A DNA stretch of 64,000 bases from an uncultured Prolixibacteraceae bacterium (GCA_937915865.1 CALGIG010000076.1:179597-243596); one strand, 5' to 3'. Positions 7,837 to 18,219 are shown, counted from the first letter of the stretch. The notes: a model not told the origin generated them from the sequence alone. Translations and numbers: made by a program.

Positions 7837-9888
7837 ATGAGTTTTCTGTTCCCGCTTTTTTTGCTCGCCCTGCTGGCTGTGGCCATTCCGGTTATCATTC
7901 ACCTGTTTAATTTTAAACGCTATAAAACAGTTTATTTCAGTAATGTTCAGCTATTGAAACGTATTAAACAGGAATCGAAAAAGAAGTCGCAGCTAAAGCA
8001 GTTATTAATTCTTTTGTCGCGCATTTTGGCAGTTGTACTGTTGGTTTTAGCATTCAGCCGGCCTTATATTCCTACAGGAAACCGCGCAGCTAAACTGGCC
8101 CGACAGCTAGTTGAAATTTATATCGACAATTCGTTTAGCATGAAAGCTGTTGGCGAAAAAGGTCCGTTGCTGGAACAGGCTAAACAAAAGGCAATCGAAA
8201 TAGCGAACTCCTACCCTGTTGGAACACAATTCCTGATTAAAACCAACGATTTTATTGCCGGAAGCCAGTACCCGATGAACAAAGAACAATTTATAAGGCA
8301 GGTTGCCGAAATTAAAGACTGTCCACTTTCGCCCATGCTTGCCGACATCTATTCGCAATCGGTTAATACAATTGAAAGTTCAGGAAAAAAGGCGGAGAAA
8401 ACTTTGTTCGTTCTATCCGATTTTCAGAAGAAAAATGCTAATCTGGAAGCAATTAAACCTGATTCGGCTGTATGGACATATTTGATGCCTTTTAAGGCCG
8501 AAAAGACGAACAACCTGTTCATTGATTCATGCTGGTTCGAAGTTCCGGGCCGAAAAATTGGCCAGGCCGAAAAATTATACGTTCGTATTAAAAACCTCTC
8601 GCAGCAAGGCTATCAGAATGTTCCGGTACGGCTTACGATTAATGATACATTAAAAGCTGTTTCGAACATTAGCATAGAAGCCGGTCAAAATATCATTCAG
8701 GAGTTAAATTACACTAACAATTCACATGGTATTCAATTGTGCAAAGTCGATCTGGACGATTACCCGATTATTTTCGATAACTCTTATTTTTTGAGTTACC
8801 AGGTACTCGGAAAACTTCAGGCTTTGGGAATTAACAATCCGAAAGACAATGGCTCGGAATACCTGAAGACATTGTTTGCTGACGATGAGTTGATTGGTTA
8901 TAATGAAGTTGCTGAAAATAATGTACAAGTCTCACAACTGAAAAACTATCAATGTATTTTTCTGGTTAACATTCAAAGCATTAGTTCAGGGTTAAAAAGT
9001 GAATTAGCTTCGTTTGTCGAAAATGGTGGTAGCTTGGTTATTTTTCCGCCTAAAACAGGTAACTACGTCGAATATAATAGTTTGCTCGCTGCAGTTAATG
9101 GTAACCTGATTACAGGTTTTGATACAGCTAAAGTTAATATTTCGGAAATTAATTATACTCATGAGCTTTACCACGATGTATTCAAAAAGCAGGAAAAGGA
9201 AGCCGATTTGCCACAAATTAAGGGTTCGGTAAATTTCTCACAACAAAAGTTAAGTGACGAAACCTCAATTTTGAGATTAAGAAATGGCAAGAATGCCTTG
9301 AGTTCACATTCGTTTGGAAAAGGAACAGTTTATACTTTTGCCTTTCCATTGAATCAGTCGAATTTCAATTTTGTGCGCCATATAATTTTTGTGCCAACCA
9401 TTTACAATATGGTCTTGTATAGCGGCGAACACCAGGTATATGCCTATTCAACTGAAAGTGAAGAACCGGTAACATTAATTTCAAACCAGAGATCAGGCGA
9501 AATAACCTTGGTGAACTTAAAAACAAAAGAACAATTTAGAACTTCTGTGAGGAATTTGGGTACAGATAAAAAGCAAATTATTTTGGACGGTTTGCCCAAA
9601 GATGCCGGGCATTACCTGGTAAAAGACGGGAATGATGTGATCCAGTCCATTTCGTACAACTACTCCAGAAAAGAATCAGTTCCTGATTTCTTGGATGAGA
9701 AGGATTTGCATAAAATGATGCAATCCAGTGCATTTAAGCAATTTCAGATCATCGAAAATCCGTCAGAAAATATAAGCGATGCGGTTCAGGATTTAAGCAA
9801 CGGGAAACAGCTTTGGAAATATTTCGTGGTTTTGGCTTTGGTTTTTTTACTTTGCGAAATAGCCATCATCCGGTTTTGGAAAGATTAG
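7837..9888 (+). CDS. BatA-domain membrane protein with VWA-like region
   Basis: A 683-residue membrane protein. Residues 1-75 are a BatA/aerotolerance N-terminal domain: a hydrophobic helix, the motif IPVIIHLFNFKRYKTVYFS, a basic linker, and a second helix ending in LAFSRPYIP. A von Willebrand A-like region follows (VEIYIDNSFSMKAVG, with DNSFS standing for the usual DxSxS). The middle part is beta-rich with a GATase-like stretch (LASFVENGGSLVIFPP), and the last 25 residues form a transmembrane helix. It therefore sits in the inner membrane with a large periplasmic portion. Such proteins are usual in Bacteroidota, but the exact role is unknown. It is probably monocistronic. Confidence 0.8.
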   Translation: MSFLFPLFLLALLAVAIPVIIHLFNFKRYKTVYFSNVQLLKRIKQESKKKSQLKQLLILLSRILAVVLLVLAFSRPYIPTGNRAAKLARQLVEIYIDNSFSMKAVGEKGPLLEQAKQKAIEIANSYPVGTQFLIKTNDFIAGSQYPMNKEQFIRQVAEIKDCPLSPMLADIYSQSVNTIESSGKKAEKTLFVLSDFQKKNANLEAIKPDSAVWTYLMPFKAEKTNNLFIDSCWFEVPGRKIGQAEKLYVRIKNLSQQGYQNVPVRLTINDTLKAVSNISIEAGQNIIQELNYTNNSHGIQLCKVDLDDYPIIFDNSYFLSYQVLGKLQALGINNPKDNGSEYLKTLFADDELIGYNEVAENNVQVSQLKNYQCIFLVNIQSISSGLKSELASFVENGGSLVIFPPKTGNYVEYNSLLAAVNGNLITGFDTAKVNISEINYTHELYHDVFKKQEKEADLPQIKGSVNFSQQKLSDETSILRLRNGKNALSSHSFGKGTVYTFAFPLNQSNFNFVRHIIFVPTIYNMVLYSGEHQVYAYSTESEEPVTLISNQRSGEITLVNLKTKEQFRTSVRNLGTDKKQIILDGLPKDAGHYLVKDGNDVIQSISYNYSRKESVPDFLDEKDLHKMMQSSAFKQFQIIENPSENISDAVQDLSNGKQLWKYFVVLALVFLLCEIAIIRFWKD

Positions 9889-10035
9889 ACATAATTATCA
9901 GGAAATGGTAGTAAAATTTGCTTTTTTCTGTTTTCTAAGTGAATAATGACTATTACCTTTTTGTGAACAAAAGTCATTTAATTTTGCTGAAAATAATGGT
10001 AAATCTGCATGTCATTAACTAAAAATACTGAGCTT

Positions 10036-11259
10036 ATGAGCAATTTGAGTGCAAAAGATTACATGAACCGTGAATCCCGCTTTGGGGCGCACAATTATCA
10101 TCCGATACCTGTGGTTCTTGAACGTGGCGAAGGAATTTATGTGTGGGATGTTGAAGGGAAAAGATATTTCGACTTTCTTTCGGCTTACTCGGCTGTAAAC
10201 CAAGGGCATTGTCATCCAAAAATTGTAAAAGCGCTGACAGATCAGGCACAAAAACTGGCATTAACTTCGCGGGCTTTTTACAACAATGTTTTGGGCGAAT
10301 GGGAAGAATACATGACTAAATTGTTTGGTTACGACAAAATGTTGCCCATGAATTCGGGCGCCGAAGCCGACGAAACAGCCCTCAAATTAATCAGAAAATG
10401 GGCTTATAAAGTGAAAGGTGTGCCAAAAGGAGAAGCCAAAATCATTGTTTGTAACGGTAATTTCCACGGACGCACCATTACCATCATATCCATGTCGTCT
10501 GACCCGGATGCCTACAACGACTACGGACCGTACACACCGGGATTTATCAACATCCCTTACAACGACGTGAAAGCTCTGGAAAGAGCTCTGGAAGACCCCA
10601 ATGTGGCTGGTTTTCTTGTAGAACCGATTCAGGCCGAAGCCGGAGTATTTGTGCCGGAAGATGGTTTTTTGAAAAAAGCATTCGAGCTTTGCAAAAAGCA
10701 TAATGTTTTATTTGCTGCCGATGAGGTGCAGAGCGGTTTAGCGCGTACTGGTAAAATGCTGGCCTGCGACCATGAAAGCGTTCGCCCCGATATTTTGATT
10801 CTTGGAAAAGCTATTTCAGGAGGAATGTTGCCTGTTTCGTGTGTGCTGGCAGATGATGAAATCATGTTGACAATTAAACCGGGAGAACATGGTTCGACTT
10901 ATGGTGGAAACCCTGTTGCCGCTAAAGTTGCTATGGCTGCACTCGATGTCATTCAGGAGGAAAAATTAGCTGAAAATGCTGAAAAAATGGGTAAAATTTT
11001 CCGCAAACGCATGAAATCGATAGACTCTGGATTAATTGATATTGTTCGCGGTAAAGGATTATTGAATGCTGTTGCTATTAAGCCGGTGAACGGAGTCTCG
11101 GCCTGGGATGTTTGTATCGCATTAAAAGATAACGGTTTGCTGGCAAAACCAACGCACGAACATATCATTCGCTTTACTCCACCACTTATTATTAGTGAGG
11201 AACAAATTAATGAAGCGCTGGATATAATTGAAAAAACTTTTGCCGAGCTGAGTGTATAA
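10036..11259 (+). CDS. rocD: Ornithine aminotransferase
   Basis: A PLP-dependent class III aminotransferase that converts ornithine and 2-oxoglutarate to glutamate semialdehyde and glutamate, linking arginine and proline metabolism. The RocD hallmark GAHNYHPIPVVL and the motif LSAYSAVNQGHCHP lie in the first 60 residues; the catalytic lysine is in ILGKAISGGMLPVS (Lys258 from this start). Its 407 residues are full length. An in-frame ATG at 10009 would add nine residues; I prefer 10036 because the distance to GAHNYHP then matches characterised RocD proteins. A strong terminator follows, so it is likely a single-gene unit. Confidence 0.94.
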   Translation: MSNLSAKDYMNRESRFGAHNYHPIPVVLERGEGIYVWDVEGKRYFDFLSAYSAVNQGHCHPKIVKALTDQAQKLALTSRAFYNNVLGEWEEYMTKLFGYDKMLPMNSGAEADETALKLIRKWAYKVKGVPKGEAKIIVCNGNFHGRTITIISMSSDPDAYNDYGPYTPGFINIPYNDVKALERALEDPNVAGFLVEPIQAEAGVFVPEDGFLKKAFELCKKHNVLFAADEVQSGLARTGKMLACDHESVRPDILILGKAISGGMLPVSCVLADDEIMLTIKPGEHGSTYGGNPVAAKVAMAALDVIQEEKLAENAEKMGKIFRKRMKSIDSGLIDIVRGKGLLNAVAIKPVNGVSAWDVCIALKDNGLLAKPTHEHIIRFTPPLIISEEQINEALDIIEKTFAELSV

Positions 11260-11280
11260 GGTTTATCCTTTTATTTATTG

Positions 11281-11321
11281 AAGGCTGTAAAGGTTCCTGT
11301 TGCGGGACTCTTTACAGCCTT
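11281..11321 (+). terminator. Rho-independent terminator of rocD
   Basis: A perfect 12-bp stem AAGGCTGTAAAG / CTTTACAGCCTT with a 17-base loop is followed by TTTTT, 21 bases after the rocD stop. Confidence 0.8.
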
Positions 11322-11430
11322 TTTTATTGTCAATTATTTATTTCCTGGCTTTGGCAACTATTTATAAAATTTATAATCTATCTTAACGAAGTAAATTTTG
11401 GAAGTACATTAACTGAGTTAATTCGGGGTC

Positions 11431-14400
11431 ATGAAATTGCCTGGCAATAAAATATGGAAAGTTGCGATTCTAATAGTTTCAAGTCTGATATTTACCGGAT
11501 TGTTTATATTTTCCGTTCTTTATTTTGTGGCGCAGAATTACCTGAATAAAAACCTTTCGACACTGGTTGAGAAAAAATCGAAGGGTAAATATGAAATAAC
11601 TTACGAAAATCTTGAATTTAGTTATAAAAAATGGGGTGTCCAGATTAACGAGGTTTCCTATCATCCATCCGATTCTATTGTAAAAACAGTACAAAATAAA
11701 GTTGTTGGAAAACAGTTTTATTCGTTTTCATCGCCACAGATAAGAATTGAAGGGATTAACCTGATGAAGTTAATTCTATACAAAAAACTGGTAATTGGCA
11801 ATTTGATTATTGAACAGCCGGAACTAAAAATTCATGGAAAACGATCAGAAACCAATAATAAAAAAGATGATTTAAATGCTCTTATTCAAGAGTTAAAACC
11901 ATTGGTAACTAAAAATTTCAATTCAATTTCTATCGGGAAAATCGAACTTCGCAATGCCAGTTATGATTTTTACAATTTAATGGGCGATACAAAAAAGATT
12001 TCGAATGCTGAAAATATTAGTATTGGCATATTAAATTTTTACACCGATTCGGTTTTATTACCCAATACAGAAAGGATATTTGATGCCAGTGACATTTATC
12101 TGAGAGTTCAGAAATACCAGAATCGTATGGCTGACAGCATTCATAGTATAAATGCTGAAAGTATAACCTACTCATTCAACCGGTCGGTGTTTGAAGCCAG
12201 GAATGTCGAAATAAAACCGACGGGCAGTAAATTTCCTGAAAAAAGCCGGTATTATATTTTTGTCCCAAATGCCCGTTTAACAACACATCATATCAAGGAG
12301 TTTTACCGCAACAATACAATTCCTATCGATTCACTTGTATTTACCAATGCAAAAATAAAATATCTGCCAGGGTTGAAAGCTCATAATGCAACCGGAGTTT
12401 TGAGCGATGATTTCGATTTGAACGATTTGATTAAGAAAGATATTCAAGGAATAACCATTCAGGATTTTATACTTGAAAATGCCCAGGTATGTTTATATAA
12501 AGATCAGGTGGATACGGTACACCAACAAGTAATGAATAATATCAGGCTGAAATTGAATGATTTTAAACTTGATTCGCTTGCTCAGAACGATACCAGCAGG
12601 GTGTTTTATTCGCGAAAAATTGATTTCTCAGCTTCTGATTATGAATTAACACTGGGTGATAATTTACATCATGTAAAAGTTGCAAAATTGAATTTATCAA
12701 CCACATCAAAATCGGTACTAGTTAGGAACATCAAGGTTTTTCCACAAAACGGTGAAATAAAAGACCAGGCAAATACGATAGAAGCGACCTGTGATAGCAT
12801 TCGGCTTGATAATTTTGATTTTAAGAAAGCTTATTTTCAAAAAAGGTTTGAATTTAAGCGAATTAATTTATTTAACCCTGAAGTCAGGTTGACACAAAAT
12901 GGTCAAAATATCTCAGGTATAATTCCAGCCGACTCAAGTTTTGTTTACAAGCTTATATCTAGCTACGTTAAAGGAGTTTATGCTGGTCAGGTTGCTGTTT
13001 CTAAAGGTAATGTAAGCATTGTCAATAAAACCGGAATACTGCAAACCGGAAATATCGAATCGGCGCTCAGTTTGTATTTAACAGGTTTCGCACTTGATGA
13101 AAATAGTGTCAGGAGAACCGACAGGTTGTTTTATGCAAACCAAATTGAGCTTAATTTTAATAATTACCAAATGCACCTAACCGATCAATTGCATAAACTG
13201 ACTATTGATAATCTGCAGATTTCGACACGTAAAAAACAGGCTAAACTTCAAAATCTTCACCTGTTTCCTGTTTCAGCTGAAAATATTGAAGAGTTGCTTA
13301 TGCGCTATAACCGATCGGAAGTTTACGAATTTACAATCCCTGAATTATCTTTATCGAATGCCGATTTCCACAATGCATTTTTCAACAAGAAGTTTTCGGT
13401 TGATAGCCTGAATATTTCCTCTCCACAAATATATTACGAAAATTACGCTCAACTCAGGCAGTTAAAACCCAAACAGGATTTTGATGATTTCTTTCATTTG
13501 CTTTCCGATTATTTAATAGATATTCAGATTCATTCAGTTCAAATTCCTGAAGGAACTATTCGCTTGATCAATCATAGTAAAAAAGACAAAACTATTTCGC
13601 TCAATAATAAGTTTAGTCTGACGCTTGGTAATTTGCAGATTAATGAGAATAGTTTTAACCAGAAAAGGTTGCTTTTGTCCGATTTTGTGGATTTTTCGGT
13701 ACGCGACCACCTGATACATTTATCGGACAATGTACATGTTTTAAAGGCTGGCGAAATTGGTTTTTCAACTCGTAGGAAGGAGATTTTTGTTACTAATGCA
13801 CGTTTATATCCTGAAACCGCAAGTAAGGCGTTTTCAGCAGTCAGATGGAATATCCAGCTTTCTGTTCCTGAACTAAGAATTAAAGGTATTAATATTGAGG
13901 ATTTTATATTTGATCATAAAATTGATGCTGAAAATCTGGTAATAAACTCACCAGATATAAAGCTATACCAAAAGCAAAAACCACAACAGAAAACCGATTT
14001 AAAAGAGGTTGTTTTTCCTTTACCTAAAGAAATTGAATCGATTACTCTTCGAAACTTCACTTTAAAAGATGGTGCATTAAAAGTATTTTCTGAAATAGAT
14101 ACCAAACCAGTATTAATTGTTCAATCGGATATAAAGATGGGCGCTAAAAATATATTGGTTCAAAAAACATCGGCAACATCAAATCCTGAATTCAGAAAAG
14201 GTGATTATACCGCATCATTGATTCAGTTTAAATTTACACCTAAAGATAAAAATCAACAGTTTAGTATTGATGAACTTAATTTTTCGACACTCGAAAAGCA
14301 AATTCAGGCTAAAAATTTGACAGTTAAGCCAAAATTAAGAAATAATAAGCTGAACCAATATGAGTTGCAGGTTCCGGTTTTATCGATGAATGGTTTTGAC

Positions 14401-15720
14401 CTGGAGAAGGCTTATAAAAATAATATCTTTGATTTTGAATCGATAGTAGTTGATAATCCATCTTTTCAGCGTTTTGTAAATGCAAAAGATTCGATTAAAG
14501 TCGATCCTTTTAAAGTTAGTTTTTACCCTTATTTCGAAAGTTTTGCCGATGTTTTTTATAGCGGTATCCTAAAAATCAACAACGCTAACATTTCTGTTTT
14601 TCAGTCGGGTGAGAAGAAATTTCAGGAAATTATTAATCTAAACCTTGAAAAATTTAGGATTGATTCAAAACCGTCACAAGGCTTTTTGCATTCTTCGAAT
14701 TTTACACTGACAATTCCGGATATAAAAAAGCAAGGTAAACTATATCATTATGAAATGGGGCGAACGAGTTATTCGTCAGTAAAAAATGCTTTTACGATAA
14801 GTGGGGTTAAGATTATACCTAATTATTCAAAAGATGATCATCAACAAAAAGTTGGATTTCAGTCGGATTATTTGAAGGGGAAAATTGACTCTGTTTGTAT
14901 TTTTCAGCCCAACCTGAAACGATGGTTCGAGAAAGAGGAATTAATTGGTAAATATGCCGGAATTTACGGACTGGAACTTGATGTTTTCAGAGATAAACGA
15001 CAACCATTTAATGAGTCACAACGTCCTAAAATGCTGCAGGATTTGATAAAATCTATTCATACCCCTATATCCATTGATTCACTGTTTGTAATAAAATCGA
15101 AAATTACCTATACCGAAAAAGCGCCAACAGGTGACAGGGAAGGGAAAATACGATTTTCTGACGTTCATGTTTGTCTGTTTCCTTTTTCCAATCTAAAAAG
15201 TAACAGCAACCAATTTCCTGATTTTAAATTGACTGGTTCTGCAACAGTTCAAGATTCGGCAAAACTTCATGTTTTTATGGATTACCTAATGAATGATCCA
15301 CTCAATTCGTTCAAAGTAAATGGGAGTGCAGGAGCTTTTAATATGCGGATTCTTAATCCTATACTTGAACCATTGGCATTAATTACACTTCGTTCAGGAA
15401 AAGTCGACCGGTTCCAGTTTGAGTTTTCTGCAAATCAAAATATGTCCAATGGCCAGTTGTATTTTGGATATGATAATCTTAAAATTGGTGTACTTGAGAT
15501 GAAAGATGGTTTAGCAAAGGAATCTCATTTTGCCAGTTTTCTGGCCAATAGTTTGTTGCTAAGAAGTAAGAATCCAAGAGGAAAAGAGTTTTTACCAGAT
15601 GAGATTGTTTTTAAACGTGATGAAAAAAGATCGGTCCTGAATTATTGGTGGAAATCGGTATTTAGTGGGGTTAAAAATACCTTAGGGATTAAAGATAAAC
15701 AGGAAGAACAATCAAAATAA
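11431..15720 (+). CDS. Giant AsmA/TamB-like envelope protein with internal repeats
   Basis: A 1429-residue protein with one N-terminal transmembrane helix (about residues 10-35) and a very long periplasmic part. The body consists of related units of about 173 residues, with equivalent positions near residues 198, 373, 546, 731, 900, 1071 and 1240. Each carries a strand pair such as LKLNDFKLDS or LSLYLTGFALDENS, then a segment like LTDQLHKLTIDNLQISTRKK and a phrase like NLHLFPVS. The C-terminal 130 residues (VNGSAGAFNMRILNPILEP, RSGKVDRFQFEF) resemble the C-terminal domain of AsmA proteins. AsmA/TamB relatives are thought to bridge the periplasm and move phospholipids; that role is inferred here. 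It is not clearly in an operon. Confidence 0.75.
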   Translation: MKLPGNKIWKVAILIVSSLIFTGLFIFSVLYFVAQNYLNKNLSTLVEKKSKGKYEITYENLEFSYKKWGVQINEVSYHPSDSIVKTVQNKVVGKQFYSFSSPQIRIEGINLMKLILYKKLVIGNLIIEQPELKIHGKRSETNNKKDDLNALIQELKPLVTKNFNSISIGKIELRNASYDFYNLMGDTKKISNAENISIGILNFYTDSVLLPNTERIFDASDIYLRVQKYQNRMADSIHSINAESITYSFNRSVFEARNVEIKPTGSKFPEKSRYYIFVPNARLTTHHIKEFYRNNTIPIDSLVFTNAKIKYLPGLKAHNATGVLSDDFDLNDLIKKDIQGITIQDFILENAQVCLYKDQVDTVHQQVMNNIRLKLNDFKLDSLAQNDTSRVFYSRKIDFSASDYELTLGDNLHHVKVAKLNLSTTSKSVLVRNIKVFPQNGEIKDQANTIEATCDSIRLDNFDFKKAYFQKRFEFKRINLFNPEVRLTQNGQNISGIIPADSSFVYKLISSYVKGVYAGQVAVSKGNVSIVNKTGILQTGNIESALSLYLTGFALDENSVRRTDRLFYANQIELNFNNYQMHLTDQLHKLTIDNLQISTRKKQAKLQNLHLFPVSAENIEELLMRYNRSEVYEFTIPELSLSNADFHNAFFNKKFSVDSLNISSPQIYYENYAQLRQLKPKQDFDDFFHLLSDYLIDIQIHSVQIPEGTIRLINHSKKDKTISLNNKFSLTLGNLQINENSFNQKRLLLSDFVDFSVRDHLIHLSDNVHVLKAGEIGFSTRRKEIFVTNARLYPETASKAFSAVRWNIQLSVPELRIKGINIEDFIFDHKIDAENLVINSPDIKLYQKQKPQQKTDLKEVVFPLPKEIESITLRNFTLKDGALKVFSEIDTKPVLIVQSDIKMGAKNILVQKTSATSNPEFRKGDYTASLIQFKFTPKDKNQQFSIDELNFSTLEKQIQAKNLTVKPKLRNNKLNQYELQVPVLSMNGFDLEKAYKNNIFDFESIVVDNPSFQRFVNAKDSIKVDPFKVSFYPYFESFADVFYSGILKINNANISVFQSGEKKFQEIINLNLEKFRIDSKPSQGFLHSSNFTLTIPDIKKQGKLYHYEMGRTSYSSVKNAFTISGVKIIPNYSKDDHQQKVGFQSDYLKGKIDSVCIFQPNLKRWFEKEELIGKYAGIYGLELDVFRDKRQPFNESQRPKMLQDLIKSIHTPISIDSLFVIKSKITYTEKAPTGDREGKIRFSDVHVCLFPFSNLKSNSNQFPDFKLTGSATVQDSAKLHVFMDYLMNDPLNSFKVNGSAGAFNMRILNPILEPLALITLRSGKVDRFQFEFSANQNMSNGQLYFGYDNLKIGVLEMKDGLAKESHFASFLANSLLLRSKNPRGKEFLPDEIVFKRDEKRSVLNYWWKSVFSGVKNTLGIKDKQEEQSK

Positions 15721-15729
15721 TGTTCGCAT

Positions 15730-16620
15730 TTATTTTTTAAGATCGATGATATACGAAAATTTAAATGTTTGATAAGTCCAATGTGAAATGCCGTATAAAT
15801 ATTGAAACCGAAATGAATTCCTTTTAAGTTTGCGAACAAGGTCGAGTGTGTAAACAACAGGCCGGTCACGATCATTTTTGTAGCCAAAATACCCGCCGAT
15901 AGTATTCGACAAACTCCATACATTCCACTTATACTCAATCCCTGCCCCATATAACAGAGCATCGTTTTGTAAATTGAGTTCATCATTTGTTTGCCATGAG
16001 TAAAATCCGAGTGTTGCATACGGACGATAAGTTATTTGCTCGTTTTTACAGGTATGGTTACGCGAGAAACTGAGGTCGAAAAAGTAACCAGGCATATCAG
16101 AATATCTGGCGGCATCAAGGTGGTTTCCCGAAGCTGTTCGTCCAGTCATCCGAAGCATGGTGTCTGGAAATTTACGATTCTTCACTAACTGAATCATTGT
16201 TGAAAAATATAAGTCGCCAAAAGCTATACCTTTTCCATCTTTGTCGCGTGCAATCCGCTCATCACGAACCGAGTCGGACATCGCATAATGTTCAAGCAAA
16301 ACGCCATATATTTCAATTGCAATTTTATTATCAGCAAATGAGCGGTAATATTTCCCGAAAATGTCCTGGGTTGGGTCGCCTTTTTTGAAATGCGTATCAA
16401 AGCTAAATTCCAGGTTACTACCGGGTATTACAATGCCCTTTTTTATTTCGGGAACAGGTAAAGCATTTGGACCAAGATAACCGGGAGTCATACGAATCAT
16501 CATCCGCCAACCGGGCATTCCTAATTGCCAACCGTGTTTAATATTCCACCACATCCAGTCTTCCTCTGCAAATGTTAACAACGGTAAAATGCACAATACT
16601 AACAATACAACTCGTTTCAT
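15730..16620 (-). CDS. Exported protein, probable outer-membrane barrel
   Basis: A 296-residue protein with a signal peptide (MKRVVLLVLCILPLLTFAEE). The rest is rich in aromatic, alternating strands (GYFFDLSFSRNH, TYRPYATLGFYSW, YGAGIEYKWNVW, FRFQYLYG) and ends in FSYIIDLKK, which suggests an outer-membrane beta-barrel; the final residue is not the usual aromatic. The start at 16620 begins the signal peptide; an upstream ATG at 16650 would add ten residues. It ends nine bases after the stop of the convergent AsmA-like gene. Function unknown. Confidence 0.65.
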   Translation of the reverse strand: MKRVVLLVLCILPLLTFAEEDWMWWNIKHGWQLGMPGWRMMIRMTPGYLGPNALPVPEIKKGIVIPGSNLEFSFDTHFKKGDPTQDIFGKYYRSFADNKIAIEIYGVLLEHYAMSDSVRDERIARDKDGKGIAFGDLYFSTMIQLVKNRKFPDTMLRMTGRTASGNHLDAARYSDMPGYFFDLSFSRNHTCKNEQITYRPYATLGFYSWQTNDELNLQNDALLYGAGIEYKWNVWSLSNTIGGYFGYKNDRDRPVVYTLDLVRKLKRNSFRFQYLYGISHWTYQTFKFSYIIDLKK

Positions 16621-16655
16621 GCGGTAAATATACAAAAGGAGCATTATCAACCTAG

Positions 16656-16707
16656 CTGTAAAAACTAAAAAACCTTGTCATTCGACAAGGTTTTTTAGTT
16701 TTTACAG
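16656..16707 (-). terminator. Very long terminator hairpin overlapping a stop codon
   Basis: A perfect 24-bp inverted repeat (16656-16679 and 16684-16707) with a 4-base loop. Both arms contain A/T tracts around a CCTTGTC/GACAAGG core, so it could terminate in either direction. Read leftward it ends the C1 peptidase gene, whose TAA stop (16702-16704) lies inside the first arm. Confidence 0.85.
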
Positions 16708-17910
16708 ATTTAATTTTTTACGAATATTTTTGGGAATTGCATCTTTATGCACCATTATCGACATCGTTTTATATTCAACGTAAGGTTTTGATGCATAGAA
16801 GAAACCATTATAATCGTTGTAGTTACCCCACGAGTTTTTTACTTTGTAGTACAGCTTACCAGTTTGATCTTTAGCAGTTCCAACGATTACCATTCCATGA
16901 TCATCTGTTGTTTGATAATTGTCGAAATCAACCTGACGTAATTCCTGGGATATATTCTTTTCCGGACCTGGTTTACTCAGTTTGTATAATTCTTCGTCTC
17001 TTTCTTTCTCCGATAATTTTTCCCATTTTGTAATTTCTGCATCGGTCATATTGGCTTTATCAACTACCGGAATTACGGCAACTCCTTTTTTTGACGTGGC
17101 AAATCCCTTTTCACTAACATCAGCAGCCCATGCCACCGGATAACCAGAGTTAATTGCATTATCGATAATTTCATCTAACTCGTTTAACGGAACATTATAA
17201 ACTTCGTCCCACGACCAGTTATCCGGAATCTCGATAATGAACTTTGAATAAAAAGGATGATGGGTATATGAGGTAATTTCTACATAATCATCCATATTCA
17301 AACCAACATAATCAGTTGCAAAACTTTGAGGAGAATATTCTTTGCCCTGATAAGAAAATTTCTCAGGTAATTTGCCCAAATATGAGTCGAGAGTTGAATT
17401 AAAGGCATCATGCCAAACAGTTGTAAGTTTCTTGTTTGGATTATCGACGATAGCCTTTACATTATCAAGTAAAGTACGATCGAGTTCTCCATGTACATGT
17501 TTTTCTTCACCGTAATTCAGACCTCGATAAACCTCTTCGGGAACAATTCCATATTTCCGAATACAATTAGTTACATCATGAAAAGCCCCACCTGCACCAA
17601 AATTTAAGCTACCGTGCAGCCTGACATATTTTGTAGCTTTATCTGAATATGAATGGTATACAACAAACATTTCAGATAAATCAACTGTTGGCTTTCCCAG
17701 GCGCAACATTTCTGATTCGAGGAAACCCAAACCTGAAAACGACCAGCAGGTTCCAGAACGATATTGATCTTTAACCGGAGTACAAGGAATTTCCTTAATG
17801 GCAGTAAATTGATAACCAACTTCTTTTTCCTCTTCTTTCTTCTCCTGAGCTGAAATCGTATACGATATCAGCAACATCCCCACGAGGATAAGATTTCTTA
17901 ATTTATACAT
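16702..17910 (-). CDS. Exported C1-family (bleomycin hydrolase-like) aminopeptidase
   Basis: A 402-residue papain-fold cysteine peptidase of the C1B (PepC/bleomycin hydrolase) type. The signal peptide ends near SAQ at about residue 22. The active-site cysteine is in RSGTCWSFSGLGFLESE, the histidine in TTDDHGMVIVGTA, and the asparagine in YKVKNSWG, so the catalytic triad is complete. Unlike cytosolic PepC, this one is predicted to be exported, as is usual for Bacteroidota members, and would trim peptides in the periplasm or at the surface. It is transcribed alone and ends in a strong terminator. Confidence 0.9.
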   Translation of the reverse strand: MYKLRNLILVGMLLISYTISAQEKKEEEKEVGYQFTAIKEIPCTPVKDQYRSGTCWSFSGLGFLESEMLRLGKPTVDLSEMFVVYHSYSDKATKYVRLHGSLNFGAGGAFHDVTNCIRKYGIVPEEVYRGLNYGEEKHVHGELDRTLLDNVKAIVDNPNKKLTTVWHDAFNSTLDSYLGKLPEKFSYQGKEYSPQSFATDYVGLNMDDYVEITSYTHHPFYSKFIIEIPDNWSWDEVYNVPLNELDEIIDNAINSGYPVAWAADVSEKGFATSKKGVAVIPVVDKANMTDAEITKWEKLSEKERDEELYKLSKPGPEKNISQELRQVDFDNYQTTDDHGMVIVGTAKDQTGKLYYKVKNSWGNYNDYNGFFYASKPYVEYKTMSIMVHKDAIPKNIRKKLNL

Positions 17911-18219
17911 AGTAATGATTTAACATTTATACCCCTTAAATAGTTGGCAAAAATATAAATTATAAAGTGTTGTTGTTGTTGTTAATCCAATTATTCAGCA
18001 AGATACGTAAATTAAAATATAAAATATTAGTTGTAGGTAATGATTTCTTACTTGCTGAATTAGAATACTTTTGCTTAACAAATGATGCAATTATTTAATA
18101 AAAAAATAACAAAAACATGTTTTATAACAACTTTTTTGAATCCATTTAAATGATAATAATTGGATAGACAAATTCAACTTCCAAATCTTTACTATTTTTG
18201 AATATCTATAGAAAGAAGT
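17911..18219. other. Divergent promoter region
   Basis: 309 AT-rich bases between the leftward C1 peptidase and the rightward DUF1460 gene. I see no ORF. Boxes matching TAnnTTTG occur at 18066-18073 (TACTTTTG) and 18193-18200 (TATTTTTG); the second lies 19 bases before the start codon at 18220, but neither has a good -33 TTTG at the right distance. A short (GTT)n run lies near 17972. Confidence 0.45.
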
